Source: Bdellovibrionales bacterium RIFOXYC1_FULL_37_79
Lineage (GTDB): Bacteria; Bdellovibrionota; Bacteriovoracia; Bacteriovoracales; Bacteriovoracaceae
Length of the DNA stretch: 61,564 bases
Direction: 5' to 3'
Assembly (NCBI GenBank): GCA_001770015.1
Contig: MEQB01000015.1
Location: forward strand, 1-61,564
The notes under the pieces: generated by a model
Database searches by the model: none
What the model saw: only the letters and a program-made list of their open reading frames with translations
Told to the model about the DNA's origin: nothing
Program-made: the position numbers and the translations under genes
In this document: piece after piece, positions 38,472 through 46,927 of the stretch
Layout of the letters: the number at the start of each line of letters is the position of its first letter
How positions within the stretch are numbered: the stretch's first letter is position 1

Positions 38472-38951
38472 ATGTCAATCAGTATGAGTAATCTCGAAAA
38501 ATATAAAATCAAGCTTAAAAAAAACGATGTCTTGTGCATGGCCGGGGACATTAACCATGATCTTTATTATATTATTTCAGGTAATCTACTTATCTGCGTA
38601 AACCAAAAAAGACAAATCACACCGATTGCTTATTTAGGACCAAATGAATATTTGGGAGAGCTCTCATTTATTGATCATATGGATCGGAGTGCTCACATTA
38701 TTGCCTTTGAAGATAGTGAAGTTTTACGAATTCCCTCTGCCGAATTTCAAACCCAAGTACCAAGGTGGCTTAGAAGAATTGCCAAAAAAATTACTGCTAA
38801 GATCAGATTGATGGATGAAATTATCCAACAAAATGGCATTAGAAAAAAAAATGTTGAATCCATTAAACCACTATCCATTGAAGATCAACGAACTTATTTC
38901 AATTCCTTAGAAGAATACAAAAAGAAAAACAACCAGGCCTTTAAACCATAA
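38472..38951 (+). CDS. Cyclic nucleotide-binding domain protein (CRP-like, no DNA-binding domain)
   Basis: 159 residues. One cNMP-binding domain: CMAGDINHDLYYIISGNLLI, IAYLGPNEYLGELSFIDHMDRSAHIIAFEDSEVLRI is the phosphate-binding cassette, with the GELSF signature and Arg. No HTH follows; the C-terminus is basic then polar. So it is a stand-alone sensor domain, not a CRP transcription factor. It follows the SGNH-like gene by 14 bases (AAAAAGG SD) and overlaps the convergent membrane protein gene by 11 bases. Confidence 0.85.
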   Translation: MSISMSNLEKYKIKLKKNDVLCMAGDINHDLYYIISGNLLICVNQKRQITPIAYLGPNEYLGELSFIDHMDRSAHIIAFEDSEVLRIPSAEFQTQVPRWLRRIAKKITAKIRLMDEIIQQNGIRKKNVESIKPLSIEDQRTYFNSLEEYKKKNNQAFKP

Positions 38952-40116
38952 AGGCAATTACGATCAATGTGATAACACTACTCAAATAAAAAAAATTCTT
39001 CAATGAATCAGAGATTAAGTGACGGTTAAAAAGAATAAATGACAACATGAAAAATGGATTGACCGCTATCAAGTGCGACAAATCAATTCTCTCCTTCAAC
39101 ACTTTTTTCAAAAGCAAAGCCACTGCAAAATATAAAAAACAGATCAGGGCAATGACCAGCGTAACATGCAAAATCTTATCATATGCCACCAGACCATTTA
39201 ACACATATTGGCCACCCAATATAATGGCCAATAGGTAGTTAAATATTAAAAACAACCTGTATTTTTTCATTTTAATCATCATATCATCAACAATATCTTT
39301 CTCTCTAAAAATATTCCCTAAGAAAAATAGGGTTATTAGATAAACCCCCAAGGGTTTGGCAAATAAAAAAACTCCCACCCAAAAAAGATACAAAACTATT
39401 TTAATACCCACCACCGGAAGCTGTTTACCCTTGCCCACTTCCACCAGGGTAGGTTTCATAACCTGGTTAAATCCAAAATGCAAAAGTAGAATTGCTGCCC
39501 CCCCCAGCAAAAGGGTCATTAAAAAAAAGATTAATTGTGCATTTCTACCGGATACCATATTTAGACCTAAAGATTGAAGCTCTTCCCACCCCGCAAACAA
39601 TCTGATATAGACCGCTGGGACAATAAGCAAAGTTCCCACTAGTATCCATGTCACGAGATGGAAAAAAATGGTTTTGGAATACTTTAAGACAAAATCGAAA
39701 CTGGCTCCCCACACAAACATCATGATGGTCAAAATAAGCAAAACCATCAGCGATATCGGTGATAATTTTTCAAAAGAAACATAATAAAGAATCATAGGTG
39801 CAGCATAAACCGCCAGGCATATTCTGAAGATTTTTTTTCGGTTGGCAAAAAAACCAAAGAACATCAGCAGCATGGTCAACAATCCAAGCAATTTAGCCGA
39901 CCGATCGAGATTATCATTTTTTATATTTTCATAAAGCGAATATCTCCAATCTTTCTCAGGTATAGCCATATTAGTAGGCAATTGCCCTTCTCGATAATTT
40001 AAGGGTCCTGAATCATTTGATAGCGAAGCCTGACACTGAGAATAACTCTCCGTGGGAAAAAAACATATAAGCAAAAAAATACATATTTGTATGGAATTTA
40101 CAATCATTCTAAGCAT
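38941..40116 (-). CDS. Polytopic inner-membrane protein, unknown function
   Basis: 391 residues. A cleavable signal or first helix (about 1-25) is followed by a roughly 60-residue soluble loop and about nine predicted transmembrane helices. No family motif is recognised. The SD is GGGGGGC four bases before the ATG. Convergent with the cNMP-binding gene and divergent from the Asn-rich protein gene. It could be a transporter or a membrane enzyme; I cannot tell. Confidence 0.65.
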   Translation of the reverse strand: MLRMIVNSIQICIFLLICFFPTESYSQCQASLSNDSGPLNYREGQLPTNMAIPEKDWRYSLYENIKNDNLDRSAKLLGLLTMLLMFFGFFANRKKIFRICLAVYAAPMILYYVSFEKLSPISLMVLLILTIMMFVWGASFDFVLKYSKTIFFHLVTWILVGTLLIVPAVYIRLFAGWEELQSLGLNMVSGRNAQLIFFLMTLLLGGAAILLLHFGFNQVMKPTLVEVGKGKQLPVVGIKIVLYLFWVGVFLFAKPLGVYLITLFFLGNIFREKDIVDDMMIKMKKYRLFLIFNYLLAIILGGQYVLNGLVAYDKILHVTLVIALICFLYFAVALLLKKVLKERIDLSHLIAVNPFFMLSFILFNRHLISDSLKNFFYLSSVITLIVIAFMV

Positions 40117-40275
40117 GCACGCCCCCCATCCGAAAATTACTAGGATTCCAGCTTTTTTGACGGTGTTTTAAGCCATTTCAATTATAGACCCTTTATTAAA
40201 AATCTGCTAGTTTTATAGGAAAAAAGGAAAACCCTATATTAAGATCACTCATGATTTATTTTTTCCTGGGAGTAT

Positions 40276-40929
40276 ATGATGAATAATAATTTTTCTAACG
40301 ATAGAAAAAATCAATCAAAAAATAATTCTAGAAATGGCAGCAAAAATAATTATCGAGGCAACTCCAAGTTTAATAAATATAACCCCAATAAATCAAATAC
40401 CAAAACTCCCGCTCCACTTTCCGATGTGGCAGTCATCTCTCATTCCTTGAAAACCAGTTCCAATCCTAACAAACATTTCAATCCAAACTACCGGCCCAGA
40501 AGGAACAATTATCGGGGAAAACCAGAAAAGAATTTTTCATTGGATAAAGTATACACCCGCTATAACTACCTACTGGAACTACATAACCAGGCCCGAAAAA
40601 AATATTTTGAAAATATTTATCAAAGCAATGAAAGAATTATTTTTAAATTAAAAAATAGCTACGAGCAGACTCTTATCGATATCCAGACTTTTTTAAAAGA
40701 ACTGACTGACCCACAAAAAGCATATTTAAATGAACAGCTTAATATGTACCCGGAAGACACCATCTATTCCACCAATCACGACCTCAATAAAAAAGGTGAT
40801 AAACCTATTGATGATTATCAAGTGAAAGATCCACATTTTCTAAACTCTCAGAGGGAAACCGATTATTCCGCGGACACCCAAGAAAGTATTGGCACTTTGG
40901 ATGATTACAATCAGATTAAACAGTATTAG
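40276..40929 (+). CDS. Asn/Lys-rich low-complexity protein
   Basis: 217 residues. The first 85 are rich in Asn, Lys, Arg, Ser and Tyr, probably disordered and basic, as in some RNA-binding tails. Residues 90-160 form helices (YNYLLELHNQARKKYF, LIDIQTFLKELTD). The end is acidic. No signal peptide or domain is recognised. It lies convergent with the XRE regulator gene (9 bases between stop codons) and might be a nucleoid- or RNA-associated protein. The composition is unlike its neighbours. Confidence 0.55.
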   Translation: MMNNNFSNDRKNQSKNNSRNGSKNNYRGNSKFNKYNPNKSNTKTPAPLSDVAVISHSLKTSSNPNKHFNPNYRPRRNNYRGKPEKNFSLDKVYTRYNYLLELHNQARKKYFENIYQSNERIIFKLKNSYEQTLIDIQTFLKELTDPQKAYLNEQLNMYPEDTIYSTNHDLNKKGDKPIDDYQVKDPHFLNSQRETDYSADTQESIGTLDDYNQIKQY

Positions 40930-40938
40930 GTAGACTGG

Positions 40939-41268
40939 TTAAAGGCCTTCCGCATCGTACATATCTTCTTTTAAATCTTCACCAGAGGACTTGGAATTAA
41001 GATAATTATCCAAAGTTTTTTCATTATCATCCAGGATTGCCTTTTTAAGATCAGTGGCGGGAATATCCAAAACTTCAGTAACCCTTCTAAGCATTTTAAG
41101 TGGAACGTTACATAGCGCCCGCTCAACATTGCTGATAAATTGCCCATTTTTATATCCCAACAAATTCGATAATTCTGATTGCGAATACCCTTTGGGATGA
41201 CCAAGACGCTTGTCTTTAATAAGTTTCGCAATATTTTCAAAGCAACGCATACTCTCCTTCTCTTTCAC
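40939..41268 (-). CDS. XRE-family helix-turn-helix regulator
   Basis: 109 residues. An HTH_3 domain at about 8-65: IAKLIKDKRLGHPKGYSQSELSNLLGYKNGQFISNVERALCNVPLKML, with SQSELSNLLG as the first helix pair and FISNVERAL the recognition helix. An acidic, unstructured C-terminal tail of about 40 residues follows. Such small regulators often repress their own gene. A perfect 25-base palindrome lies 157 bases upstream, just before the divergent exonuclease III gene, and could be its operator. The start could also be the ATG seven codons in. Confidence 0.85.
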   Translation of the reverse strand: MKEKESMRCFENIAKLIKDKRLGHPKGYSQSELSNLLGYKNGQFISNVERALCNVPLKMLRRVTEVLDIPATDLKKAILDDNEKTLDNYLNSKSSGEDLKEDMYDAEGL

Positions 41269-41424
41269 CTTTCACTCCATTATTTTAATATCTTTGAATA
41301 CATTTAATTTATCAAAATTATTCAAATCTGGCCAAACATGTTTTAGTTACTTGTTTTAATCAACTATATATAATTACAACAAGTTAACGCATGCATTTTG
41401 TAAAAATAATATTTAATTTGCACA

Positions 41425-41449
41425 TATAAAAATGTAATACATTTTTATA
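41425..41449. promoter_or_regulatory. Perfect 25-bp palindrome (candidate operator)
   Basis: TATAAAAATGTA at 41425-41436, central A at 41437, then its exact reverse complement at 41438-41449. It lies between the divergent XRE and xth genes, 24 bases before the xth start. A TATAAA inside it could serve as a -10. No U-run follows, so it is not an intrinsic terminator. Confidence 0.5.
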
Positions 41450-41472
41450 CAAAATAAAAGATGAGGAAAAAA

Positions 41473-42249
41473 ATGAAAAGACTTGCCACTTGGAATGTTA
41501 ATGGTCTTAGGGCGATAGCTAAAAAAAATTTTATTTCATGGCTCAAGCAAAACGATTGTCAGATTATTGCACTCCAAGAAACCAAACTTAATGAAACCCA
41601 AATCCCTCCTGAACTACTCATTTTAGATAATTATCATTCTTGGTATGCAAGTGCTTTAACCAAGGGCTATTCGGGAGTGGCCCTTTACTCACATAAGCTT
41701 ATTGAAAAACCAACCGTAGAAATTGGACTTGGGATCAGTAAGTTTGATGAGGAGGGAAGAACTATTATTGCCCACTACCATGATTTTATTTTTTTTGCGT
41801 GTTATTTCCCAAACGGTGGCAGGGATCTTTTCCGAGTCCCTTATAAATTAGAATATAGCGATGCCGTGCTTGCCAAGGCCCTCTTTCTAAAGGAGCAAAC
41901 TAAAAAGGAAATTATTATTGCTGGCGACTTTAATACTGCCCACCTACCCATTGATCTTAAAAATCCTAAATCCAACGAGGGAAATACCGGCTTTTTACCC
42001 ATTGAGCGGGCCTGGCTGGATAAACTCATGCAAAAGGGATTTGTCGATATTTTCAGAAAACAACATCCCAAAGAAGAAGGACAATATACTTGGTGGAGTT
42101 ATCGCTATGGTAGCAGAAATAAAAATATCGGTTGGCGGCTTGACTACTTTTTTATTTCCAGCAAGCTTGAATCAAAAATTCGCCGTACATGGCATGGGCA
42201 AGACGTACCGGGATCTGACCATTGCCCAAGCTATCTTGAGCTTGAGTAA
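41473..42249 (+). CDS. xth: Exodeoxyribonuclease III
   Basis: Start at 41473 (MKRLATWNVNGLRA), six bases after GAGGA; an upstream ATG lacks one. AP endonuclease/3'-5' exonuclease for base-excision repair. Motifs: WNVNGLRA, ALQETKL (metal-binding Glu), YSGVALYS, FACYFPNGG, AGDFNTAH (catalytic Asp/Asn), WRLDYFFIS and PGSDHCPSYLEL (catalytic His). The length is about 258 residues, as expected. The 3' end overlaps a convergent amidohydrolase gene by 19 bases. Confidence 0.96.
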   Translation: MKRLATWNVNGLRAIAKKNFISWLKQNDCQIIALQETKLNETQIPPELLILDNYHSWYASALTKGYSGVALYSHKLIEKPTVEIGLGISKFDEEGRTIIAHYHDFIFFACYFPNGGRDLFRVPYKLEYSDAVLAKALFLKEQTKKEIIIAGDFNTAHLPIDLKNPKSNEGNTGFLPIERAWLDKLMQKGFVDIFRKQHPKEEGQYTWWSYRYGSRNKNIGWRLDYFFISSKLESKIRRTWHGQDVPGSDHCPSYLELE

Positions 42250-43565
42250 ACTTCCTGACCTTTATAATAGGTATAATAAACCATATCGTTATATTTTTCT
42301 CTATTTAATTTATTTTTCGAAATAATCCTGCTTAACACCTCTTCGGTTTTCTCGTGGTGCCGGATGGTGGGCGATTCAACAAATATCATGTTAGCATATT
42401 TACCTTTTTGAAAATTTCCATGAGTTTTTTTAAGTCCCAAAAATTCAGCTGATTTTAAGGTGGAATGATAAAGCCCTTTTACATAGGTGGCACTTTTAAT
42501 ATGTTTTTTTTGATTTTGACTGACAAAAGACTCAATCACATCAAACATGGAAAGATAAGGTCCTCCACCAATGTCAGAAGCCAGAACCCAATTAACTTTG
42601 GCCCTTTCAATTTTTGTAAAATCAAAAAGACCTGACCCCAAACCTTTATCCTTAATGGGTGCATTAGAGGTGGGACAATGGGCGATCCATGCCTTTTTCT
42701 TTTTAAGCAGTGCCAGTTCTTTAGTGGATAAATAAATACCGTGTCCAAAGAGTGAATGCGGACCGATCAGTCCGCATTTATCGTATATTTCGGTATAGGT
42801 TTTAACCTGTTCAAAACCCGCCAGTCCCCTGTATAAATCAAGCACCGCTTGAATTTCAATTTTGGTTTCTGATAAGTGGGTTTGAATAAACACCTTTTTA
42901 TTTTTAATATACACACTAAGTTCACGCATCAAAGGAGCATCCACTGATAATGCAAAACGGGGAGTAAGTGCATAACGTCCTTGATACTTGGTGATCATTC
43001 TTTTTACCAGCTTGGCCGTAGCACTGGATTTCATAGATAGATACTTGGGAGAATTAATGGTCATTAACACATTACCAATTAAAAAATCCCCTCTAAACGC
43101 ATGCAAGGCATGATCGAGTGCATGCGCATGAATTGAAGAATAGCAAGCACCTCCCAGAGTGCCTACTTTAGTCAGAAGTTTTGAAAATGCTTCGGCTTTC
43201 CTTTGCGAAAACATTTTATTATTAAATTTTGCCTCATATGGCCAAGTGTGTTTTTTAAGCCAGTCAAGCAGGGATATTTTAGGTTTATGGCATACTTCAT
43301 CTTGAACCCAATGAAAGTGCATATCAAAAAAAGCTGGCAACGCCAGCAGTTTGGTCATCTGGACTACTTCCACTGATTGCTTGTTACAATATTTGGGTAG
43401 AACTTTTTTTTCTTCTCCATGCTCTTTAATTTTATAAAAAACTTGGTTTTTCAAACCATTTTGTTTCTTTAACACAATGGCCCCATTTCTCACTAAAATG
43501 GCCTTTCGATCCGATTCTGGATTAATAAAATCACATAGAAATATTTTATAAGTTGGGTCTTGCAA
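42231..43565 (-). CDS. guaD: Amidohydrolase, guanine deaminase-like
   Basis: 444 residues, starting at TTG behind GGGAG. A metal-dependent amidohydrolase in the guanine deaminase group: MHFHW (HxH), YALTPRFALS, THLSETKIEI, FGHGIYLS (His), HCPTSNAPI and LGSGLFD, and ASDIGGG (catalytic Asp). It would turn guanine into xanthine and ammonia, in purine salvage. A related deaminase or TRZ/ATZ enzyme cannot be excluded. Convergent with xth (19-base overlap). Confidence 0.8.
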   Translation of the reverse strand: MQDPTYKIFLCDFINPESDRKAILVRNGAIVLKKQNGLKNQVFYKIKEHGEEKKVLPKYCNKQSVEVVQMTKLLALPAFFDMHFHWVQDEVCHKPKISLLDWLKKHTWPYEAKFNNKMFSQRKAEAFSKLLTKVGTLGGACYSSIHAHALDHALHAFRGDFLIGNVLMTINSPKYLSMKSSATAKLVKRMITKYQGRYALTPRFALSVDAPLMRELSVYIKNKKVFIQTHLSETKIEIQAVLDLYRGLAGFEQVKTYTEIYDKCGLIGPHSLFGHGIYLSTKELALLKKKKAWIAHCPTSNAPIKDKGLGSGLFDFTKIERAKVNWVLASDIGGGPYLSMFDVIESFVSQNQKKHIKSATYVKGLYHSTLKSAEFLGLKKTHGNFQKGKYANMIFVESPTIRHHEKTEEVLSRIISKNKLNREKYNDMVYYTYYKGQEVYSSSR

Positions 43566-43578
43566 AACTAGCTCCCTG

Positions 43579-43607
43579 ACATTAAATTGACTCTAATTAT
43601 TTAATGT
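43579..43607. repeat. 9-bp inverted repeat upstream of nfeD
   Basis: ACATTAAAT (43579-43587) and its exact complement ATTTAATGT (43599-43607), 11 bases apart, upstream of the nfeD-slipin operon. It could bind a regulator. No -10/-35 pair is convincing here. Confidence 0.3.
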
Positions 43608-43619
43608 AAGGTGACACCT

Positions 43620-44945
43620 ATGACAAGTTTTCAATTTAGATACATACCTTTTTTCCTGGCATGCTGGTTGTCTTTGCAGGTTAGTGTTTGGGCCCAAACC
43701 ACAACCTATGGCGTTAATAAGATTCTAAGTTTAAATATTTCATCCTCCATTAATCCGGCCACCACCAATTACCTTGAAAGCGGTTTTAAACATGCTCATA
43801 TTAACGGTTACAATCTAATTTTAATCAAAATGAATACCCCGGGAGGTTTAATCACGACCACCAAACAAATCTTAACCATGTTCGGTGAAAGTGATATCCC
43901 TATAGTGGTATGGGTCACCCCCGAGGGGGCTTCTGCCACTAGCGCAGGGGCCATCATCGCCAGCGGGGCACACCTACTTTATATGAACACTGGTACCAAT
44001 ATTGGTGCAGCCACCCCGATCACCTTAGGCAAAGATATTGAGCAACCTGACTTAAAAAATAAGGCCATTAATGATCTGAAAGCACTGGTGCAAAGTCTGG
44101 CCCAAACCAGGGGCCGTAGTGAAAAAGATTTTGGCATGATGATTGAGGAAGCTAAATCTTTTAAAGCACAGGATGCCTTAAATAATAAATTAATTAACGG
44201 ACTCGTTCACAGCGAAAATGATTTGTTCCAAGCTATGAACAATCAATCAATAAAAGTAAAAAATCATGACCTTTCCCTAGTGGTGATCAATCCATCCTTG
44301 GATGAATATGAAATGGATCTGGGACAAAAATTATTAAATATTCTATCCAACCCAAGTCTTACCTACATCCTCTTTTTAATTGGAGCAGCCTTGATTTACT
44401 TGGAGTTTCAAGCCCCCGGAGGATACGTTGCCGGAGGGCTGGGTTTTTTATGCGTTATTCTTTCCGGGATTGGATTTCATTTGCTCCCCCTGAATTTTGG
44501 TGCACTCGGATTAATCCTTTTGGCCTTTATTCTTTTTATTTTAGAGGCCTTTATCACCAGCTTTGGACTCATTGCCCTAGCTGGACTGGTTTCACTGACC
44601 ATCGGATCATTATTTTTATTTAGAACAGATGATGCATATCTGCACTTTAGCAAGATGGCCATATTCTCATCGATATTATCCATCGGTTCATTTCTGTTAA
44701 TCATTTTATATTTGTTTGTTAAAGCAATGAAAAATAATGATGCAACGTCTTTTCATAATTTAACCGGAAGCATCGGAGTGATTACCCAAATAATAGATAA
44801 TACTCATGCAGAAAAATTATATTATATCAAAGTAAAGGGGGAAATTTGGAAGGCAAGATCCCCTGATGACATGCCTATTAACACCAAGTGTGTGGTGTTG
44901 GATAATAATAAAAAAGAGATAATACTCAATATAAAAAGAAACTAA
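43620..44945 (+). CDS. NfeD family ClpP-class membrane serine protease
   Basis: Start at 43620, behind AAGG; it then gives a signal peptide (MTSFQFRYIPFFLACWLSLQVSVWA). Residues 30-230 are the ClpP-like protease domain: MNTPGGLITTT, then the nucleophile region EGASATSAGA (Ser) and the conserved Lys about 50 residues on (DLKNKAINDLKA). Four or five transmembrane helices follow, then a C-terminal OB-fold (GSIGVITQI). NfeD proteases cleave stomatin-type proteins; the partner slipin is the next gene, nine bases away. Confidence 0.9.
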   Translation: MTSFQFRYIPFFLACWLSLQVSVWAQTTTYGVNKILSLNISSSINPATTNYLESGFKHAHINGYNLILIKMNTPGGLITTTKQILTMFGESDIPIVVWVTPEGASATSAGAIIASGAHLLYMNTGTNIGAATPITLGKDIEQPDLKNKAINDLKALVQSLAQTRGRSEKDFGMMIEEAKSFKAQDALNNKLINGLVHSENDLFQAMNNQSIKVKNHDLSLVVINPSLDEYEMDLGQKLLNILSNPSLTYILFLIGAALIYLEFQAPGGYVAGGLGFLCVILSGIGFHLLPLNFGALGLILLAFILFILEAFITSFGLIALAGLVSLTIGSLFLFRTDDAYLHFSKMAIFSSILSIGSFLLIILYLFVKAMKNNDATSFHNLTGSIGVITQIIDNTHAEKLYYIKVKGEIWKARSPDDMPINTKCVVLDNNKKEIILNIKRN

Positions 44946-44954
44946 GGAGCGTTT

Positions 44955-45707
44955 ATGTTTGGAAGTGCTTTTATTCCATTTGTGGTCATTTTATTTATTT
45001 TACTCGCGAACATGATCAAAATTGTCAACCAGTATGAAAGAATTGTGGTTTTCACGCTTGGAAAATTCACAGGGGTCAAAGGTCCAGGCCTTATTATCAT
45101 CATCCCTTTAATACAAAAAATCAGAAAAGTTGATATTCGAACCCTCACGATGGACATTCCTCCACAAGATATTATTTCCAAGGACAATGTGACTTTAAAA
45201 GTCAATGGAGTAGCCTATTTCAGAGTGGAAGAGCCAGCCAAGTCCATTATTGAAGTGGAAGATTATTTAATGGCCACCGGGCAAATCGCCCAAACCACCC
45301 TCAGATCGGTGATTGGCCAATTTGAGCTGGATGAAATTTTGTCCCAAAGAGACACCATCAATCACAGGCTACAATCAATCATCGATGAACAGACTGAGCC
45401 GTGGGGTATCAAAGTCTCCGCCGTGGAAGTTAAGGCCATCGACCTTCCCATTGAAATGCAAAGGGCCATGGCCAAACAGGCCCAAGCTGAAAGAGAAAAA
45501 AGAGCAAAAGTTATTTCGGCTGAGGGCGAATTGGTGGCTGCGGAAAAATTATCCAAAGCGGCTGCTATCTTAGATCAAAATAAAAATGCCATCATTCTTA
45601 GATATCTAGATACCATGAAAGAAATATCCAGCGGCGAAGGCAGATCCACCACCTTCTTCCCACTCCCCATTGATTTTTTAAATACGGTTAAAGATAATTT
45701 AAAATAG
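44955..45707 (+). CDS. Slipin/stomatin (SPFH) family protein
   Basis: 250 residues. N-terminal membrane helix, then the SPFH domain: [33 protein letters not shown]-type segment ([11 protein letters not shown]), [11 protein letters not shown] and the [15 protein letters not shown] segment. A coiled-coil region rich in Ala, Lys and Glu ([16 protein letters not shown]) ends it. Organised with NfeD, it forms membrane microdomain scaffolds. A terminator-like hairpin at 45719-45744 follows. Confidence 0.95.
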   Translation: MFGSAFIPFVVILFILLANMIKIVNQYERIVVFTLGKFTGVKGPGLIIIIPLIQKIRKVDIRTLTMDIPPQDIISKDNVTLKVNGVAYFRVEEPAKSIIEVEDYLMATGQIAQTTLRSVIGQFELDEILSQRDTINHRLQSIIDEQTEPWGIKVSAVEVKAIDLPIEMQRAMAKQAQAEREKRAKVISAEGELVAAEKLSKAAAILDQNKNAIILRYLDTMKEISSGEGRSTTFFPLPIDFLNTVKDNLK

Positions 45708-45718
45708 TTTTTTGGTTG

Positions 45719-45744
45719 GGTGACAAAAATTATTTTTTGTCACC
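45719..45744 (+). terminator. Terminator-like hairpin after the slipin gene
   Basis: A 10-bp stem (GGTGACAAAA / TTTTGTCACC) with a six-base loop, followed by TTTT on the plus strand. It overlaps the 3' end of the convergent prepilin-S74 gene, so it may serve both directions. Confidence 0.65.
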
Positions 45745-46905
45745 TTTTGCGGTTGAGGCAAGCGCACGTTCTATTTTTTTAAGTTCCCGTTCATTTTCTC
45801 GAATCTGTTTTTCCTGTCGCTTGATGACTTCGAGCATGGGGGCAATTAAATTCGCATATTGAACGGCTAACCCATTACCGACCTGATCAACCAGTTCTGG
45901 ATACTGCTTTTGCACTTCCTGGGCCACCAGACCCAAACTTTTTTCCCCGGTATTTTTCCAATTAAAACTGACTCCTCGCAAGCTAAGAATTCTATTGGCC
46001 TCTTTTTCGCTGATCACTTTTATATTCTTTTTTTCCTTTTGGTCTGAGACATGGTTATATTTCGTAGCGGACACCTCATCGGCAGCCGCCGATCCGTTGA
46101 CAAATAATTTGGTAACATTATTAATAACTCCATTTTCCACGATGACCGGAACTCCTCCCGAATGATTAAAAGTTAACTTTCCAAAAATATCCACGGCGCC
46201 ATCGGCTTTTATAGCGTAGGGTCTCGGTCCAGGTGTTCCGCCCATCGCCGTTGAATTTGCGGCAGTAAAAGTTTTTATACTGATACTTTTACATAGATCA
46301 TTATCGGAATAATCCAGTATCCCCCCCAGGGCGCTACAAAGATCTTCCAAATTATTTGAATTTTCAGAAACACACCTTAGCAGTGTAGTTCCGGCCCCGT
46401 CAAAGATGAATTTTATAGGGAGTATCCTAGTCGTCTCAATCTCCTTGGCGCTACCGACACCTTTCTTTTCAAATGTAACAATCAAACTGGTTCCTCTTAA
46501 ATTTCCTTGGATAAGCTTTACATTGCCAAGCTTCAAATCCTTAATCTTAACTTTACCAACCCCTGATTCGTTCTCCAAGGAACCATATTCCTTACTTTTT
46601 ACCAGTACCGGCGTCACAGTTCCGCTCAACTCCTTTCTTACAATTTGGCTTAAAGATGCATTAGAGGTATTGTGATCCTTGAACGTTTCATAGCAACTAT
46701 CACGATCTCTAAGGACAAACATCAAGTCATACATAATATTGTCCGCTTGAAAATTTTTTGAAGTATCTCTCGTTCTTTCCGTTTGAAAATCGATTATCTT
46801 CATTCCCCCCAGAGCAATCACGCCCAAAAGCCCTGCCGCCACAATCACCTCTGCCAAGGAAAAGCCATGATTTTTAATCAAATTATTTTTATTTTTTGTA
46901 TTCAT
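45730..46905 (-). CDS. Prepilin-like protein with C-terminal S74 intramolecular chaperone domain (copy 1)
   Basis: 391 residues. N-terminus is a type IV prepilin signal: basic leader ending NHG, then FSLAEVIVAAGLLG with Glu at +5, cleaved and methylated by PilD-type peptidase. A middle region (about 30-280) includes CSALGGILDY and PYAIKADGAV segments shared with the neighbouring gene. The C-terminal 105 residues match peptidase S74/endosialidase chaperone: Ser287-Asp in SDQKEKKNI (autocleavage Ser and Lys), LRGVSFNW, LGLVAQEVQKQYPELV, then a coiled coil (KRQEKQIRENERELKK). This domain trimerises phage tail spikes and cleaves itself off. It is 22 bases from the second fusion gene. Confidence 0.88.
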   Translation of the reverse strand: MNTKNKNNLIKNHGFSLAEVIVAAGLLGVIALGGMKIIDFQTERTRDTSKNFQADNIMYDLMFVLRDRDSCYETFKDHNTSNASLSQIVRKELSGTVTPVLVKSKEYGSLENESGVGKVKIKDLKLGNVKLIQGNLRGTSLIVTFEKKGVGSAKEIETTRILPIKFIFDGAGTTLLRCVSENSNNLEDLCSALGGILDYSDNDLCKSISIKTFTAANSTAMGGTPGPRPYAIKADGAVDIFGKLTFNHSGGVPVIVENGVINNVTKLFVNGSAAADEVSATKYNHVSDQKEKKNIKVISEKEANRILSLRGVSFNWKNTGEKSLGLVAQEVQKQYPELVDQVGNGLAVQYANLIAPMLEVIKRQEKQIRENERELKKIERALASTAKGDKK

Positions 46906-46927
46906 AAAACATACCCACCCAATACTT

